Source: Massilia sp. KIM
GTDB lineage: Bacteria; Pseudomonadota; Gammaproteobacteria; Burkholderiales; Burkholderiaceae_D
Length of the DNA: 64,000 bases
Direction of reading: 5' to 3'
Assembly (NCBI RefSeq): GCF_002007115.1
Contig: NZ_MVAD01000001.1
Location: forward strand, 620,001-684,000
The stretch's first letter is position 1. Every line of letters begins with the position of its first letter. This document shows positions 36,334 through 45,047 of the stretch, piece after piece. The notes beneath the pieces were generated by a model. It had not been told where the DNA came from, searched no databases, and saw nothing but the letters and a program-made list of their open reading frames with translations. Made by a program: the position numbers and the translations under genes.

Positions 36334-38385
36334 ATGAATCATTTAGTCTATCCGAAAACACCGCGTGACGACCTAGTTGAAACCCTATTTGGGAAGCAGG
36401 TATCAGATCCCTACCGTTGGCTTGAAAATGACCCAGCCGAAAACTCAGATGTCGCGGCGTGGGTTTGCGAACAACAAGCGCTAACAGAACATCACCTCAG
36501 CTCGCTACCAGGCCGTGAAGTTTTTCGGCAACGGCTAATTGCACTCGAAAATTATGAAAAATTCACCGCGCCTCAAGTGCGAGGAGAATGGTATTTTCAT
36601 TTGCGTACTTCAGGTTTGGAAGATCAGCGCGTTCTATATATTCGCCACGGCCTTGACGGCCTTGACCGAACGTTAATCGATCCTAATTCTCTTGCGAGCG
36701 ATATAAACATGGCGCTCGCGGAATGGTCGCCGTCCTTCGACGGCCAGTTTGTTGCTTATGCATTTCAGGAGAATGGGTCCGACTGGCGGACTATAAACGT
36801 GATTAACTCCATGACGGGCACGCACTTGAGCGACAAGTTAAAATGGGTTAGATTCACTACAATTTCGTGGGCTGCAGATTGCTCCGGATTCTTCTATTCA
36901 CGCTTTCCCGCAAGTAATTTAATTGCGAATTCCACTTCAGCGTTGTCGAGCCACGCTGTCTATTTCCACGCCTTAGGTACCGATCAGGATCAAGATCGAC
37001 TCGTACATTCAACGCCAGATCAAGCTGAACTATTGCATTTCGCGGAAGTCAGCAACAGTGGTAGATTTCTTGTAATTTCTTCCACGCCAGGCACGCAGAC
37101 AAACAGCTGTGCAATTGTAGATCTCGATGAGAAGAAGTGGAGGGTTAAAGAAGTAGTAAATCATTTGGATAGCGAGTGGACACTAGTTGGCGATTTCGAT
37201 GGCGCACTCATAATGTTGACTAGCGATCAAGCCGAGCGACGTAGGGTTGTCGCGGTCGCCTTGTTATCCGAGTCGCCCGCGATACGGACATTGGTAGAAG
37301 AGAAAGAAGCAGCACTTGTTAAAGCTAGCTTAGTTGCTGACCGATTAATACTGACGTATTTGATCGATGCAAAATGTGAACTGCGCCGCTATAAATTAGA
37401 TGGTACCCCTGATGGAGAGATCCATTTGCCAGGACTTGGAACAGCTATTTTCGAAAGTTATCCTGATTCAATAGAGGCCTTTTTCACATTTATGAGTTTT
37501 AATTCCCCTGACACAATATATCGATATGATGTTCTGGCGAACACCTATCAGGTATGGGCCGCCCCAACGCTAAATGCTGACTTGGCCGGTCTTGTTGTGG
37601 AGCAACGCTTCTATGTATCGCAGGATGGCACTCAGGTTCCGATGTTCTTAATCCGTAACGCCAGAGTACACGGATCGGCGCCGACACTCCTACAGGCTTA
37701 CGGTGGCTTCGGCATCAGCATGGTTCCGTTCTTCGATCCTGCCTTGCTGGCATGGGTTGAGCAGGGAGGAATTGCGGCTATTGCCAACGTGCGGGGTGGT
37801 GGAGAGTATGGCAAAGCTTGGCATAACGCCGGGCGTTTATTGAATAAACAGACCACATTCGATGATCTGGCTGCTGCGGCTGTATACCTTCGCTCAGAAG
37901 GCATTGTGTCGGCAGATGGACTTGCGCTGCATGGTGAGTCAAACGGCGGGCTGTCAGTAGCGGCCGTAGTGAACCAGCATCCAGAGCTGTTTGCTGCTGC
38001 GTTGCCAGCTGTCGGTGTAATGGATATGTTGCGATATACACAATTTACCGGTGGTTATCTATGGGTCGGTGAGTTTGGCGATCCACAAAACGCGGATTAC
38101 TTCCCCACCTTATTGAAATACTCCCCATACCATAACGTCACGAGCGGCAAACTTTATCCAGCAGTTTTGGCAACTACCGCCGACACGGATGATCGAGTGG
38201 TACCTGCGCACTCTTTCAAGTACATTGCAGCGCTGCAGGCAGCCGAGCCACAAGGCCGCCCTCATCTTGTGCGGGTGGAATCAAAGGCTGGTCACGGGTC
38301 TGGAAAGCCGACTAAGCAGGCAGTTGCGGAAAAGGCAGATAAATGGGCTTTCGCTGCTTACTGGACTGGTTTGGAGGTTGATTGA
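36334..38385 (+). CDS. prolyl oligopeptidase (S9A)
   Basis: Serine peptidase of 683 aa that cuts short peptides after proline. The N-terminal part (YPKTPRDDLVETLFGKQVSDPYRWLE) and beta-propeller region are typical of family S9A. The catalytic triad is in the C-terminal alpha/beta-hydrolase domain: Ser in LHGESNGGLSVAA, Asp in TADTDDRVVPAHS, His in SKAGHGSGKP. No signal peptide is seen, so it is probably cytoplasmic, although some bacterial members are periplasmic. It stands alone; a link to the peptide operon at 5.7-16 kb is possible but only by theme. Ribosome site before the ATG is weak. Confidence 0.9.
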   Translation: MNHLVYPKTPRDDLVETLFGKQVSDPYRWLENDPAENSDVAAWVCEQQALTEHHLSSLPGREVFRQRLIALENYEKFTAPQVRGEWYFHLRTSGLEDQRVLYIRHGLDGLDRTLIDPNSLASDINMALAEWSPSFDGQFVAYAFQENGSDWRTINVINSMTGTHLSDKLKWVRFTTISWAADCSGFFYSRFPASNLIANSTSALSSHAVYFHALGTDQDQDRLVHSTPDQAELLHFAEVSNSGRFLVISSTPGTQTNSCAIVDLDEKKWRVKEVVNHLDSEWTLVGDFDGALIMLTSDQAERRRVVAVALLSESPAIRTLVEEKEAALVKASLVADRLILTYLIDAKCELRRYKLDGTPDGEIHLPGLGTAIFESYPDSIEAFFTFMSFNSPDTIYRYDVLANTYQVWAAPTLNADLAGLVVEQRFYVSQDGTQVPMFLIRNARVHGSAPTLLQAYGGFGISMVPFFDPALLAWVEQGGIAAIANVRGGGEYGKAWHNAGRLLNKQTTFDDLAAAAVYLRSEGIVSADGLALHGESNGGLSVAAVVNQHPELFAAALPAVGVMDMLRYTQFTGGYLWVGEFGDPQNADYFPTLLKYSPYHNVTSGKLYPAVLATTADTDDRVVPAHSFKYIAALQAAEPQGRPHLVRVESKAGHGSGKPTKQAVAEKADKWAFAAYWTGLEVD

Positions 38386-38799
38386 TCGTCGTAGTTCGCC
38401 AAAGTCTTGGATATCGGTAGGGTAGGGCGCTGGAACTGTACTCTCGAGGCTACATCCAGTTGGTAATTAGGTAAATATCGTTGGCAAGCAGCACGTTTGA
38501 GTGAAGGATGGAATCAAACAAATCTCGGTTAGCACGGCAGTACGTTGATTTGAGAGTTGTCGGGCGATATGGCGCTAACATGGTGAGCGCCTATTTGCCT
38601 AGCGTGCTGCAACGTTTTATTTCGTGATGCATTGACGACTTAGACTGAGCCTTTTCGGAGGTTTCAAGTCCGCCACGTGTTACCTTGGGCAGGTTCTTAA
38701 ATAGTTTTCGGCACTCTACATTTCGGCGATTGGCTAGACAACCTGTCGCCAACACGCGTCTTCGTGCATAGGTCTAGATTAACAAAATTGAATTTTATA
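38386..38799. other. non-coding stretch
   Basis: About 410 bases between the prolyl oligopeptidase and the NlpC/P60-like gene. No gene, RNA or clear terminator was identified. Confidence 0.4.
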
Positions 38800-40062
38800 A
38801 TGAACGACTCGACACTTTCGGCAAGGGTATTTGTTGCTGACGCCATCAATCCTGGTGATGTAGTTCTTACGACGACGCCCGAAGTGATGAGCCACACGAT
38901 CCGGAATGTAATCGGTGCCGACATCTCGCATGCCATGATTTGTGTCGGTAAGTCTTGTGTGATCGATTCGACCGGTGATGGTGTTCACGCAAGGAATCTA
39001 GATCGGATTCTTGTCGAGCCTGGTTGCGCTGCTCATGTGCTTCGTGCTGTGACGCCCCTGACCACTGAGCAATTGCAGTCCGTTATCGCTTTCGCTAGAG
39101 GGGCTGTCGGTACACGATATTCGATGACTGGAGCTGCAAAGAGCGTGTTGGCTGGCTTCGTAGCTGGTCGCAGGCAGTTTTGTTCGCGTTTGGTTGCGCA
39201 GGCTTATCGTCACGGCGGCGTGGACCTTGTCCCCGACGCAGACTTTTGCCACCCCGGTGAGTTACTGGAGAGTGGAGCACTGATCAAGATGCCCGACGTG
39301 CTCAGGACTCTAGGCCCCGAAGAAGAACTAAGCTGGCGTGAGGATATCGATAACGTTCAGGCGATGCGAGACTCGACCAACGCTTTACTCGAAGAGGCCC
39401 GGAAGCTCTCTTCCACGATCGAATCACTAAACGACATCGATGCGCACTTGATCGAACATCCGGAAGACGATGTTCATCTAGTGGCGGCGTTGCAATCGTC
39501 GAGGTACGAACAATTGTGGAGAGACGAGTTTGAACGAAATGCGTGGCAGTATCACGTTGCCTTGATCGAAGGGCACGAGGTTTCCACAGAACGAAAGCGC
39601 AGATACTGCGAGGCGCTCCTCGAAGACGAGCAGTTAGGGCCAAACCGTTTTGTGCTCAACCACGCAGGCTACGTTAGTCTGAACACTGCACACCCTCGGC
39701 AATATTTTGCTCGGAAAATCGAGCTGTATGATCTCCTCACGCAGTTTCATTACCGGCGCATCCAAGCAGCGTCCGGTTGGCTCGCGCGTAGAGGGTTACG
39801 CAAGAACGTGCCCCGCAGTTTGTTACGTCCGCATACGCCAGAGTGGTTCACTTCGTTGCGTGAATGGAATCCGAAGCAGGTTGCGATGGTTTGGGCGGCC
39901 GTTGGCGTGTCAGGAAGATTAGACGTATGCAGCATCTGCGCCGATGATCCAGCCCGCGACTATGCGTTGGTAAGTCTGCCCCCAGTCGGACCCGGAACGC
40001 TTCGTTTATGTGACGATTGCTACAGAATCCGGTGCGCCGATGAGCCAATGAAGCCTTTCTAA
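38800..40062 (+). CDS. permuted NlpC/P60 (YiiX-like) papain-fold protein with C-terminal zinc ribbon
   Basis: A 420-aa protein. Residues about 18-145 look like a permuted papain-fold (YiiX/YebB) hydrolase: GDVVLTTTPEVMSHTIRNVIG, catalytic-type His44 in DISHAMICVG, and Cys128 in RRQFCSRLVAQAYRHGG. Such proteins cleave amide bonds or lipids. A long helical middle follows, and the end has two CxxC pairs (CSIC ... CDDC) forming a probable zinc ribbon. No signal peptide is visible. The combination of a papain-like domain and a zinc ribbon is not one I can name. Placement at the left edge of the defence-rich segment suggests an effector or toxin-like role, but this is a guess. Confidence 0.65.
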   Translation: MNDSTLSARVFVADAINPGDVVLTTTPEVMSHTIRNVIGADISHAMICVGKSCVIDSTGDGVHARNLDRILVEPGCAAHVLRAVTPLTTEQLQSVIAFARGAVGTRYSMTGAAKSVLAGFVAGRRQFCSRLVAQAYRHGGVDLVPDADFCHPGELLESGALIKMPDVLRTLGPEEELSWREDIDNVQAMRDSTNALLEEARKLSSTIESLNDIDAHLIEHPEDDVHLVAALQSSRYEQLWRDEFERNAWQYHVALIEGHEVSTERKRRYCEALLEDEQLGPNRFVLNHAGYVSLNTAHPRQYFARKIELYDLLTQFHYRRIQAASGWLARRGLRKNVPRSLLRPHTPEWFTSLREWNPKQVAMVWAAVGVSGRLDVCSICADDPARDYALVSLPPVGPGTLRLCDDCYRIRCADEPMKPF

Positions 40063-40425
40063 TCCCTTGGTTATCTAGCCGCCGTAGGCACGAAGGTCCG
40101 CACTGGAACTACAGGGCTGAGAGGTCTATTGTCGAGCAGTTCACACCGTGGCTTGACATTGGTTGTGTTATCTCGACTGCAGCATGGGAACATGAGTACA
40201 CGCTGGGGCTGGTTTGTTCCTCGCGCAAGTCAATTTGGCATCGCTGCTGCAAGGCTTGAACCCAGCCTGCGAGGCATGAACCCAGCTTTAGACGTGACGG
40301 TACATGGTGCCGGAAGTGGCGAATCAGTCCTTCGTCGACGCCACCTTCCATCATGATCATATTTGCAAGACTCGCAATTCTCGACACCAACATGCACGCG
40401 CGAGTAATCATTGCGTAAAAGTTAA
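40063..40425. other. non-coding stretch
   Basis: About 360 bases between convergent genes. A short direct repeat (TGAACCCAGC near 40259 and 40277) is present. Frames on both strands lack ribosome sites, and none is supported. Confidence 0.4.
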
Positions 40426-40812
40426 CTACTCTTGCGTATTTGAACTCGACAAGGGCGGCCAATCCAATTGCTCCGCAGCTTTTTTGATGATCCACATGGC
40501 CTCGGACGGTGAAGTCCATTCTGAAGCGATCAGCCGAGCAAGATACTGCGCCAAAATCTCTTCCTGGGACATGTGGGCACGTTTACCTTCCTTCGATCGC
40601 AAGCACGACGCAGCAAACTGGGCTGCCAAGTCCTCACAGTAGCGCCATCTAAGGTGTATCTCTGGGGGCGTGCAGCCAGGAAGGTAGTACCTTCCCTGGA
40701 AGAAGACAGCTAAGAATTTTGGTTGGGAGCCTGGCACGGCGCCGTTAAAAATGGGAAAGGGGAAGTCATCTGGGACTTTGTAGTTTGCCTCAAAGCTGTG
40801 TTCTTCCGTCAT
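40426..40812 (-). CDS. unknown 128-aa protein
   Basis: A real gene judging by the strong ribosome site GGAGGA six bases before the ATG at 40812. The protein starts MTEEHSFEANYKVPDDFPF and contains FFQGRYYLPGCTPPEIHLRW, a C-terminal helical half (EEILAQYLARLIASEW) and no signal peptide or membrane segment. I do not recognise the family. It is divergent from the unknown gene at 41114-41560, and a perfect inverted repeat sits between them, so the two may share control. Confidence 0.6.
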   Translation of the reverse strand: MTEEHSFEANYKVPDDFPFPIFNGAVPGSQPKFLAVFFQGRYYLPGCTPPEIHLRWRYCEDLAAQFAASCLRSKEGKRAHMSQEEILAQYLARLIASEWTSPSEAMWIIKKAAEQLDWPPLSSSNTQE

Positions 40813-40986
40813 CGAAATCCTCCAGAACAACAATTTCACGAAACGCAGTATTTGAACTTCCTCGACTCACTCGAGTTCGAAGGGGCGAAGCCTGGGGAAG
40901 CTCCTTCGCAGGCTGTCAACTAGCTGTGATTGTTTACTTAGGTTACCGTCTGGTAATCGCAAGGGCATCGTGTCAAAACGCCGATT

Positions 40987-41026
40987 GCAGATTATACACT
41001 TCACGAAAATGTCGTGTATAATCTGC
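40987..41026. promoter_or_regulatory. perfect 13-bp inverted repeat between divergent genes
   Basis: GCAGATTATACAC (40987-40999) and GTGTATAATCTGC (41014-41026) are exact reverse complements separated by 14 bases. Each arm contains a -10-like TATAAT or its complement, pointing outward toward the two divergent genes, so the element may be a symmetric promoter-operator. A transposon-end origin is the alternative. Confidence 0.65.
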
Positions 41027-41113
41027 ATCGAGCTAAGTGTGCATTGTGTTGATGCACTTCCGTTGCGCCGATTGATACTGTTGCTCGGCAGGTCATACAC
41101 TGAGACTAATTCT

Positions 41114-41560
41114 ATGTTCCAGACAGATGAAATTTGGGAAGACGTTGAGGGCGCGACTGTCCTTAGAAAGTTGGCGAACTTGCCAGGCCTGCGCCAGTAT
41201 TGGTGCGTTGAGGTTCCTCTCAACCTGCAGTTGTTTCATGTTGACATTCTTAGTGGTCTGGCGGGCCAACGCTCGTGGTCTCGATTTATGTTCGATGATG
41301 TCCGTCGAATTTTGCCTATTCTTTCAGGGTACAGATCCAGTGACGTCCGGGTAAGCATGCAGACACGGCGGATCGACCGCGTCGGTTACAAAATATTAAG
41401 GATCACGAAAATATTGGTTGGCGTCATCTCGGACGGTGTGGAGAATTTCGCATTTGTTGATGATGAGGGAGCTCGGTATTACGAGTCAATTGCCGATTTA
41501 TCAATAGGAGAATTTCGACACGAAAAAGTGATTTGGACATCGCGCTCAACTCAAAGGTGA
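41114..41560 (+). CDS. unknown 148-aa protein
   Basis: Predicted soluble protein starting MFQTDEIWEDVEGATVL and rich in beta strands (RVGYKILRITKILVGVISDG, ENFAFVDDEGARYYESI). The chosen ATG at 41114 is the first that gives a compact domain; a longer frame from 40970 would cross the inverted repeat and is unlikely. No known motif is visible. It lies 320 nt before the vsr/methyltransferase/restriction genes and is divergent from another unknown gene. Confidence 0.5.
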   Translation: MFQTDEIWEDVEGATVLRKLANLPGLRQYWCVEVPLNLQLFHVDILSGLAGQRSWSRFMFDDVRRILPILSGYRSSDVRVSMQTRRIDRVGYKILRITKILVGVISDGVENFAFVDDEGARYYESIADLSIGEFRHEKVIWTSRSTQR

Positions 41561-41879
41561 ACAGCACCATTCCATTTCGCTTTCTGGGTTAGCACCGCTC
41601 CAAGCGGTCGGTGCGAACTTAGTTGTTGTCTGAGCCTTCAGTGTCATATCTAGCGTTAAAACGGCAAGGGCGGAACTTTCTAATTCAAATTTCAACTTAT
41701 GTTCGCTAAGTGGGCCTTTTCTGCGGGTGGGCCTTTTCTAGCCTCTAAGGCAGCGTTTGAAGCTTGGTCTTCACGGCTTCACATGCAATGCCCGTACTAC
41801 AAATCATCGAATTCCTTTCGAAGAGAAAGTGTGATATTATATTAGGCTGGGGAAATTTTACTCCGCCTCGGCAAAAATC
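41561..41879. other. gap upstream of the restriction-modification genes
   Basis: About 320 bases. A tandem 18-bp repeat (two copies of GTGGGCCTTTTCT at about 41709-41740) is present. A -10-like TATTATATTAGG near 41828-41845 is a reasonable promoter candidate for vsr and the genes after it. Confidence 0.45.
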
Positions 41880-42284
41880 ATGGATACACTCAGTTCGGCG
41901 GAAAGAAGTGTGCGCATGTCTCGAGTTAAGGGGAAAGATACAATCCCTGAGATGGTCGTGCGGCGCATAGCGCATCGCGCAGGGTATCGATATCGTTTGC
42001 ACGAGAAGACCCTTCCGGGAAAGCCGGATCTAGTATTTCGCAAGCGTAAAAAAGTTATCTTCGTGCACGGATGTTTCTGGCATCGGCATGAAGAATGTCG
42101 GCTTGCAAGACTGCCTAAGTCTAGACTGGAATTCTGGATCCCTAAGCTCGAGAAGAACAAAAGGCGTGATGATTTGAATCTTCGGAAATTGTCGGAATCC
42201 GGGTGGAACGTGCTGATAATTTGGGAGTGCGAAATCCGACAGCTTGACCTTCTTGAACAACGTATTAAAGAATTTTTAGGATGA
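41880..42284 (+). CDS. vsr: Vsr very-short-patch mismatch endonuclease
   Basis: Nicks DNA next to T:G mismatches left when 5-methylcytosine deaminates, so it protects sites methylated by a C5 methyltransferase. The 134-aa protein shows the family pattern from MSRVKGKDTIPEMVVRRIAH through RLHEKTLPGKPDLVF (catalytic Asp) and VFVHGCFWHRH-type zinc/active-site region (here IFVHGCFWHRHEEC) to LNVLIIWECEI-like WNVLIIWECEI. It lies 13 nt before the methyltransferase gene, as is usual for vsr-dcm pairs, and is probably cotranscribed. Confidence 0.93.
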   Translation: MDTLSSAERSVRMSRVKGKDTIPEMVVRRIAHRAGYRYRLHEKTLPGKPDLVFRKRKKVIFVHGCFWHRHEECRLARLPKSRLEFWIPKLEKNKRRDDLNLRKLSESGWNVLIIWECEIRQLDLLEQRIKEFLG

Positions 42285-42297
42285 TGGAGAAGTGCTA

Positions 42298-43506
42298 ATG
42301 AAGGCAGTCGAGCTGTTCGCTGGGGCAGGCGGGTTAGCAATGGGAGTGAGCTTGGCGGGTTTTAAGCCTCTCGCGGTTGTGGAGTGGGATAAGTGGGCTT
42401 GTGACACAGTCCGGGACAATAAGGCAAGTAGTTTTCCGTTGGTGACCAATTGGCCACTGCATGAAGGTGACGTTCGGCATTTCGACTGGTCGGAAGTGAA
42501 CGAGGTAGTTGACTTAGTTACTGGCGGCCCTCCTTGTCAGCCCTTTTCGATGGGAGGGAAGCACAAGGCTCATGATGACTGTCGAGACATGTTTCCTGCA
42601 ACCGTTGACATCATCAGGCGTCTAAAACCAAAGGCGTTCATCGTTGAGAATGTTAAAGGCTTGACGCGTTCTACCTTCGCGAACTATTACCAGTATATCT
42701 TGTTGCAACTAGAGTTCCCAGAGGTTCCTGCACGGATCAACGAAGATTGGTTTGATCACTTTCTCCGGCTGCAAGCTGAGAGAGCAAGCGGTGATCAAAA
42801 AGGAAAAAGGTTGACGTACAATGTAACGCCGACTTTGGTAAATGCCGCAAATTATGGAGTTCCACAGAAACGTGAGCGCGTTTTCATTGTCGGCTTCCGG
42901 TCAGATTTGAAGATTGATTGGAGCTTTCCAAGAGCTACGCACAGTCACGACCGCTTGTTGCACGATCAATGGGTTACCGGCCAGTATTGGACGAGGCACG
43001 GCTTACAAAAACCAACTATTCCCGAGGAGCTCGCGACGAAGATACGCAAGCTTGCGTCCAAAGATGCGCCGGTTGAGTTACCATGGCGCACCGTGCGCGA
43101 TGCCATCGAGGGACTGCCTGATCCGCAGTCGCTGGAAGCTGCAGGTATCCCGAATCACAAATTCCAAGCAGGAGCTAGAGTTTATCCCGGTCATACGGGG
43201 AGCCCGCTGGATCTTCCTGCCAAAACTCTCAAAGCTGGAGATCATGGCGTTCCTGGTGGGGAAAACATGTTGGTTAATCCTGACGGAACGGTACGGTACT
43301 TTACCATCAGAGAATCGGCAAGAATCCAAACGTTCCCTGATGGATTCATGTTCCACGGATCATGGACAGAGACCATGCGGCAACTTGGCAACGCGGTTCC
43401 GGTCCTGCTGGGGCACGTCGTTGCGCGAAGTGTTGCAGATAAACTTATAAGGAAAGAGATGGAATTAATCGCCGCGAGCGCAATTGAAGCTAAGGGTGCT
43501 GCATGA
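42298..43506 (+). CDS. DNA (cytosine-5-)-methyltransferase of an Eco29kI-type system
   Basis: Transfers a methyl group from S-adenosylmethionine to carbon 5 of cytosine. The 402-aa protein has the ordered motifs: I ELFAGAGGLAMG, IV GGPPCQPFSMGG with the catalytic Cys, VI FIVENVKGL, VIII NYGVPQKRERVFIVGF, X RQLGNAVPVLLGHVVA. The target-recognition region lies between VIII and X. The start is the ATG at 42298 with GGAGA seven bases upstream. It overlaps the restriction gene by 4 nt. Because the partner resembles Eco29kI, the recognition site may be CCGCGG, but this needs testing. Confidence 0.92.
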   Translation: MKAVELFAGAGGLAMGVSLAGFKPLAVVEWDKWACDTVRDNKASSFPLVTNWPLHEGDVRHFDWSEVNEVVDLVTGGPPCQPFSMGGKHKAHDDCRDMFPATVDIIRRLKPKAFIVENVKGLTRSTFANYYQYILLQLEFPEVPARINEDWFDHFLRLQAERASGDQKGKRLTYNVTPTLVNAANYGVPQKRERVFIVGFRSDLKIDWSFPRATHSHDRLLHDQWVTGQYWTRHGLQKPTIPEELATKIRKLASKDAPVELPWRTVRDAIEGLPDPQSLEAAGIPNHKFQAGARVYPGHTGSPLDLPAKTLKAGDHGVPGGENMLVNPDGTVRYFTIRESARIQTFPDGFMFHGSWTETMRQLGNAVPVLLGHVVARSVADKLIRKEMELIAASAIEAKGAA

Positions 43507-44165
43507 GTTTAGGTAACATTATCCCGTTCAACCCTTTAGACAAGAAGAACCTTGGGGCTAGCGTGGCAGAGGCCATGCTAGAGCAAGTGCCGATTGCGCT
43601 AGGAAATCTGCAAAGTTTTATTGGAGTCGGGATTTACGCAATTTACTATACGGGCCCTTTCGAGCCGTATCATCCGTTAGCTAGGCGAAATCAAAACGGT
43701 GCGTTCACTGCACCTATTTACGTTGGAAAGGCTGTGCCTGCTGGCGCCCGTAAGGGAGGAGGCGTTGGCGCGACAGGGAGTCGCGCACTTTATCTCCGTC
43801 TAAAAGAGCACGCTGAGAGTATAGCAGCAGCAGATAATCTTGATCTACGAGATTTCTATTGTAGATTCTTAGTAGTGGATGATATTTGGATCCCACTCGG
43901 TGAGTCCTTATTGATTGCAAAGTTCGCGCCAGTTTGGAATGCAGTGATTGATGGCTTCGGAAACCATGATCCTGGAGCAGGGCGTTACAATGGATTAAGG
44001 CCCAAATGGGACGTTCTCCATCCTGGGCGCGGTTGGGCAAGCAAATGCGCTACTCGTAAAGAAAGTCGTGAGCAAATCGCCAACGAAATAGTCGACTACT
44101 TTAGATCTATAGCGTTTCCTGCATCTCATCATATCTTGAGCCCGAGTCAGCAGCCTCTAATCTAG
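43503..44165 (+). CDS. Eco29kI-family GIY-YIG type II restriction endonuclease
   Basis: A 220-aa GIY-YIG nuclease. The catalytic core is visible as GVGIYAIYYTG (first Tyr), PIYVGKAVPAGARKGGG (second Tyr and Gly), RLKEHAESI and the metal-binding Glu in PLGESLLIAKF, followed by PVWNAVIDGFGNHDPG. This matches the Eco29kI branch of type II enzymes, which cut CCGCGG. The gene starts inside the end of the methyltransferase gene (ATGAG overlap), giving a compact vsr-methyltransferase-nuclease operon. With the methyltransferase made first, self-cutting is avoided. Confidence 0.87.
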   Translation: MSLGNIIPFNPLDKKNLGASVAEAMLEQVPIALGNLQSFIGVGIYAIYYTGPFEPYHPLARRNQNGAFTAPIYVGKAVPAGARKGGGVGATGSRALYLRLKEHAESIAAADNLDLRDFYCRFLVVDDIWIPLGESLLIAKFAPVWNAVIDGFGNHDPGAGRYNGLRPKWDVLHPGRGWASKCATRKESREQIANEIVDYFRSIAFPASHHILSPSQQPLI

Positions 44166-44547
44166 TTTAATCTAACTCTACCAAAACTCTTCCACGCCCG
44201 AACTGGACTGGAATAAGGCTTTTATCTCCTTTGCCCTCATGATTCAACGTCTGGAGGTCTTCAATATCCTTGCTCCCTATCCTGAAGGCGTTCTTTTCAA
44301 GCGATATAATTGGGCAACAGACATGGGTTGTGGCAGTTTCTGGTCCGCCGTTCCCATGGCGAGAGTCCCTATACCGTGCCGAAGATGAGTGATCAAGGTT
44401 AGCACTAGCAACTGGTGGTGAGGCGGAAGTACATAGCGCAACTTAAGTTTAAAGTGCATAGGCGTCGGTTAGTGTCGACTATACGCATCAAGTCAATGAT
44501 GTGTATGAACTGTGGTCAGTTTCTAAGATGCCCGTCATCATGGGCTT
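44166..44547. other. gap between restriction gene and Xre gene
   Basis: About 380 bases. No gene is supported. Its right end contains the inverted repeat at 44481-44506 and the likely promoter of the Xre gene. Confidence 0.45.
44481..44506. promoter_or_regulatory. inverted repeat upstream of Xre gene
   Basis: ATACGCATCA (44481-44490) and TGATGTGTAT (44497-44506) match at 9 of 10 pairs around a 6-base spacer. The repeat is 41 bp before the Xre start, a good place for auto-control. A second small palindrome, GCCC/GGGC, lies at about 44530-44545 next to the start codon. Confidence 0.6.
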
Positions 44548-44877
44548 ATGACAGACAACTCTATCGAACAAAGTGCCTTACGTAGTCCTGTGTGCGTCGC
44601 GTTAGGGCAGAACTTAAAAAAGCTGAGGATCGCGGCTGCTAAATCGCAAGAAGAGCTTGCCGTAGACGCCGAGGTTGATAGAACCTATATTTCGAGCATT
44701 GAGCGCGGCGCAGCAAACCCGTCGGTGCTCACACTTGCTCAGATATGTTTTGCGCTCGGTGTGTCATTGGCTGACCTTGTCACTCCTGTAATCATCTCCA
44801 CAAAACCCTCCGATTTAACTCGTCGCGCTAACGCCGCCAAGCCATCCCCGCGTGTACGGAAGTCGCGACTTCGGTAA
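44548..44877 (+). CDS. Xre-family regulator, possibly restriction-system controller
   Basis: A 109-aa DNA-binding protein: ALGQNLKKLRIAAAKSQEELA, DRTYISSIERGAANPSVLTLAQICFALGVSLADL is a full Xre helix-turn-helix, and a basic tail follows. It resembles controller (C) proteins of restriction systems in size and fold, and lies 382 nt after the Eco29kI-like gene. It also lies just before a RES-domain gene, and Xre proteins are the usual antitoxin partners of RES toxins, although those antitoxins are longer and carry a MbcA/ParS C-terminal domain that is missing here. Both readings remain open. Confidence 0.75.
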   Translation: MTDNSIEQSALRSPVCVALGQNLKKLRIAAAKSQEELAVDAEVDRTYISSIERGAANPSVLTLAQICFALGVSLADLVTPVIISTKPSDLTRRANAAKPSPRVRKSRLR

Positions 44878-45047
44878 TGATGAGGGTTGCGTGTTGGCAA
44901 GAGAAATAACTGCTTAGAGTGGAAATGCTATATGACTAGTTATCTTGTACTCCCTTCCATATGGTAAATTTCAAACCTGGATCTGTACTGTGCGCACGAC
45001 TCATGTGATTACCATTTGTCTTTAACCTCCTTTTGTACGGCCAATCG

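Noticed and set aside
40109..40519. 136-aa minus-strand frame downstream of the 128-aa gene
   Set aside because: It overlaps the supported gene in another frame and lacks a ribosome site and recognisable motifs.
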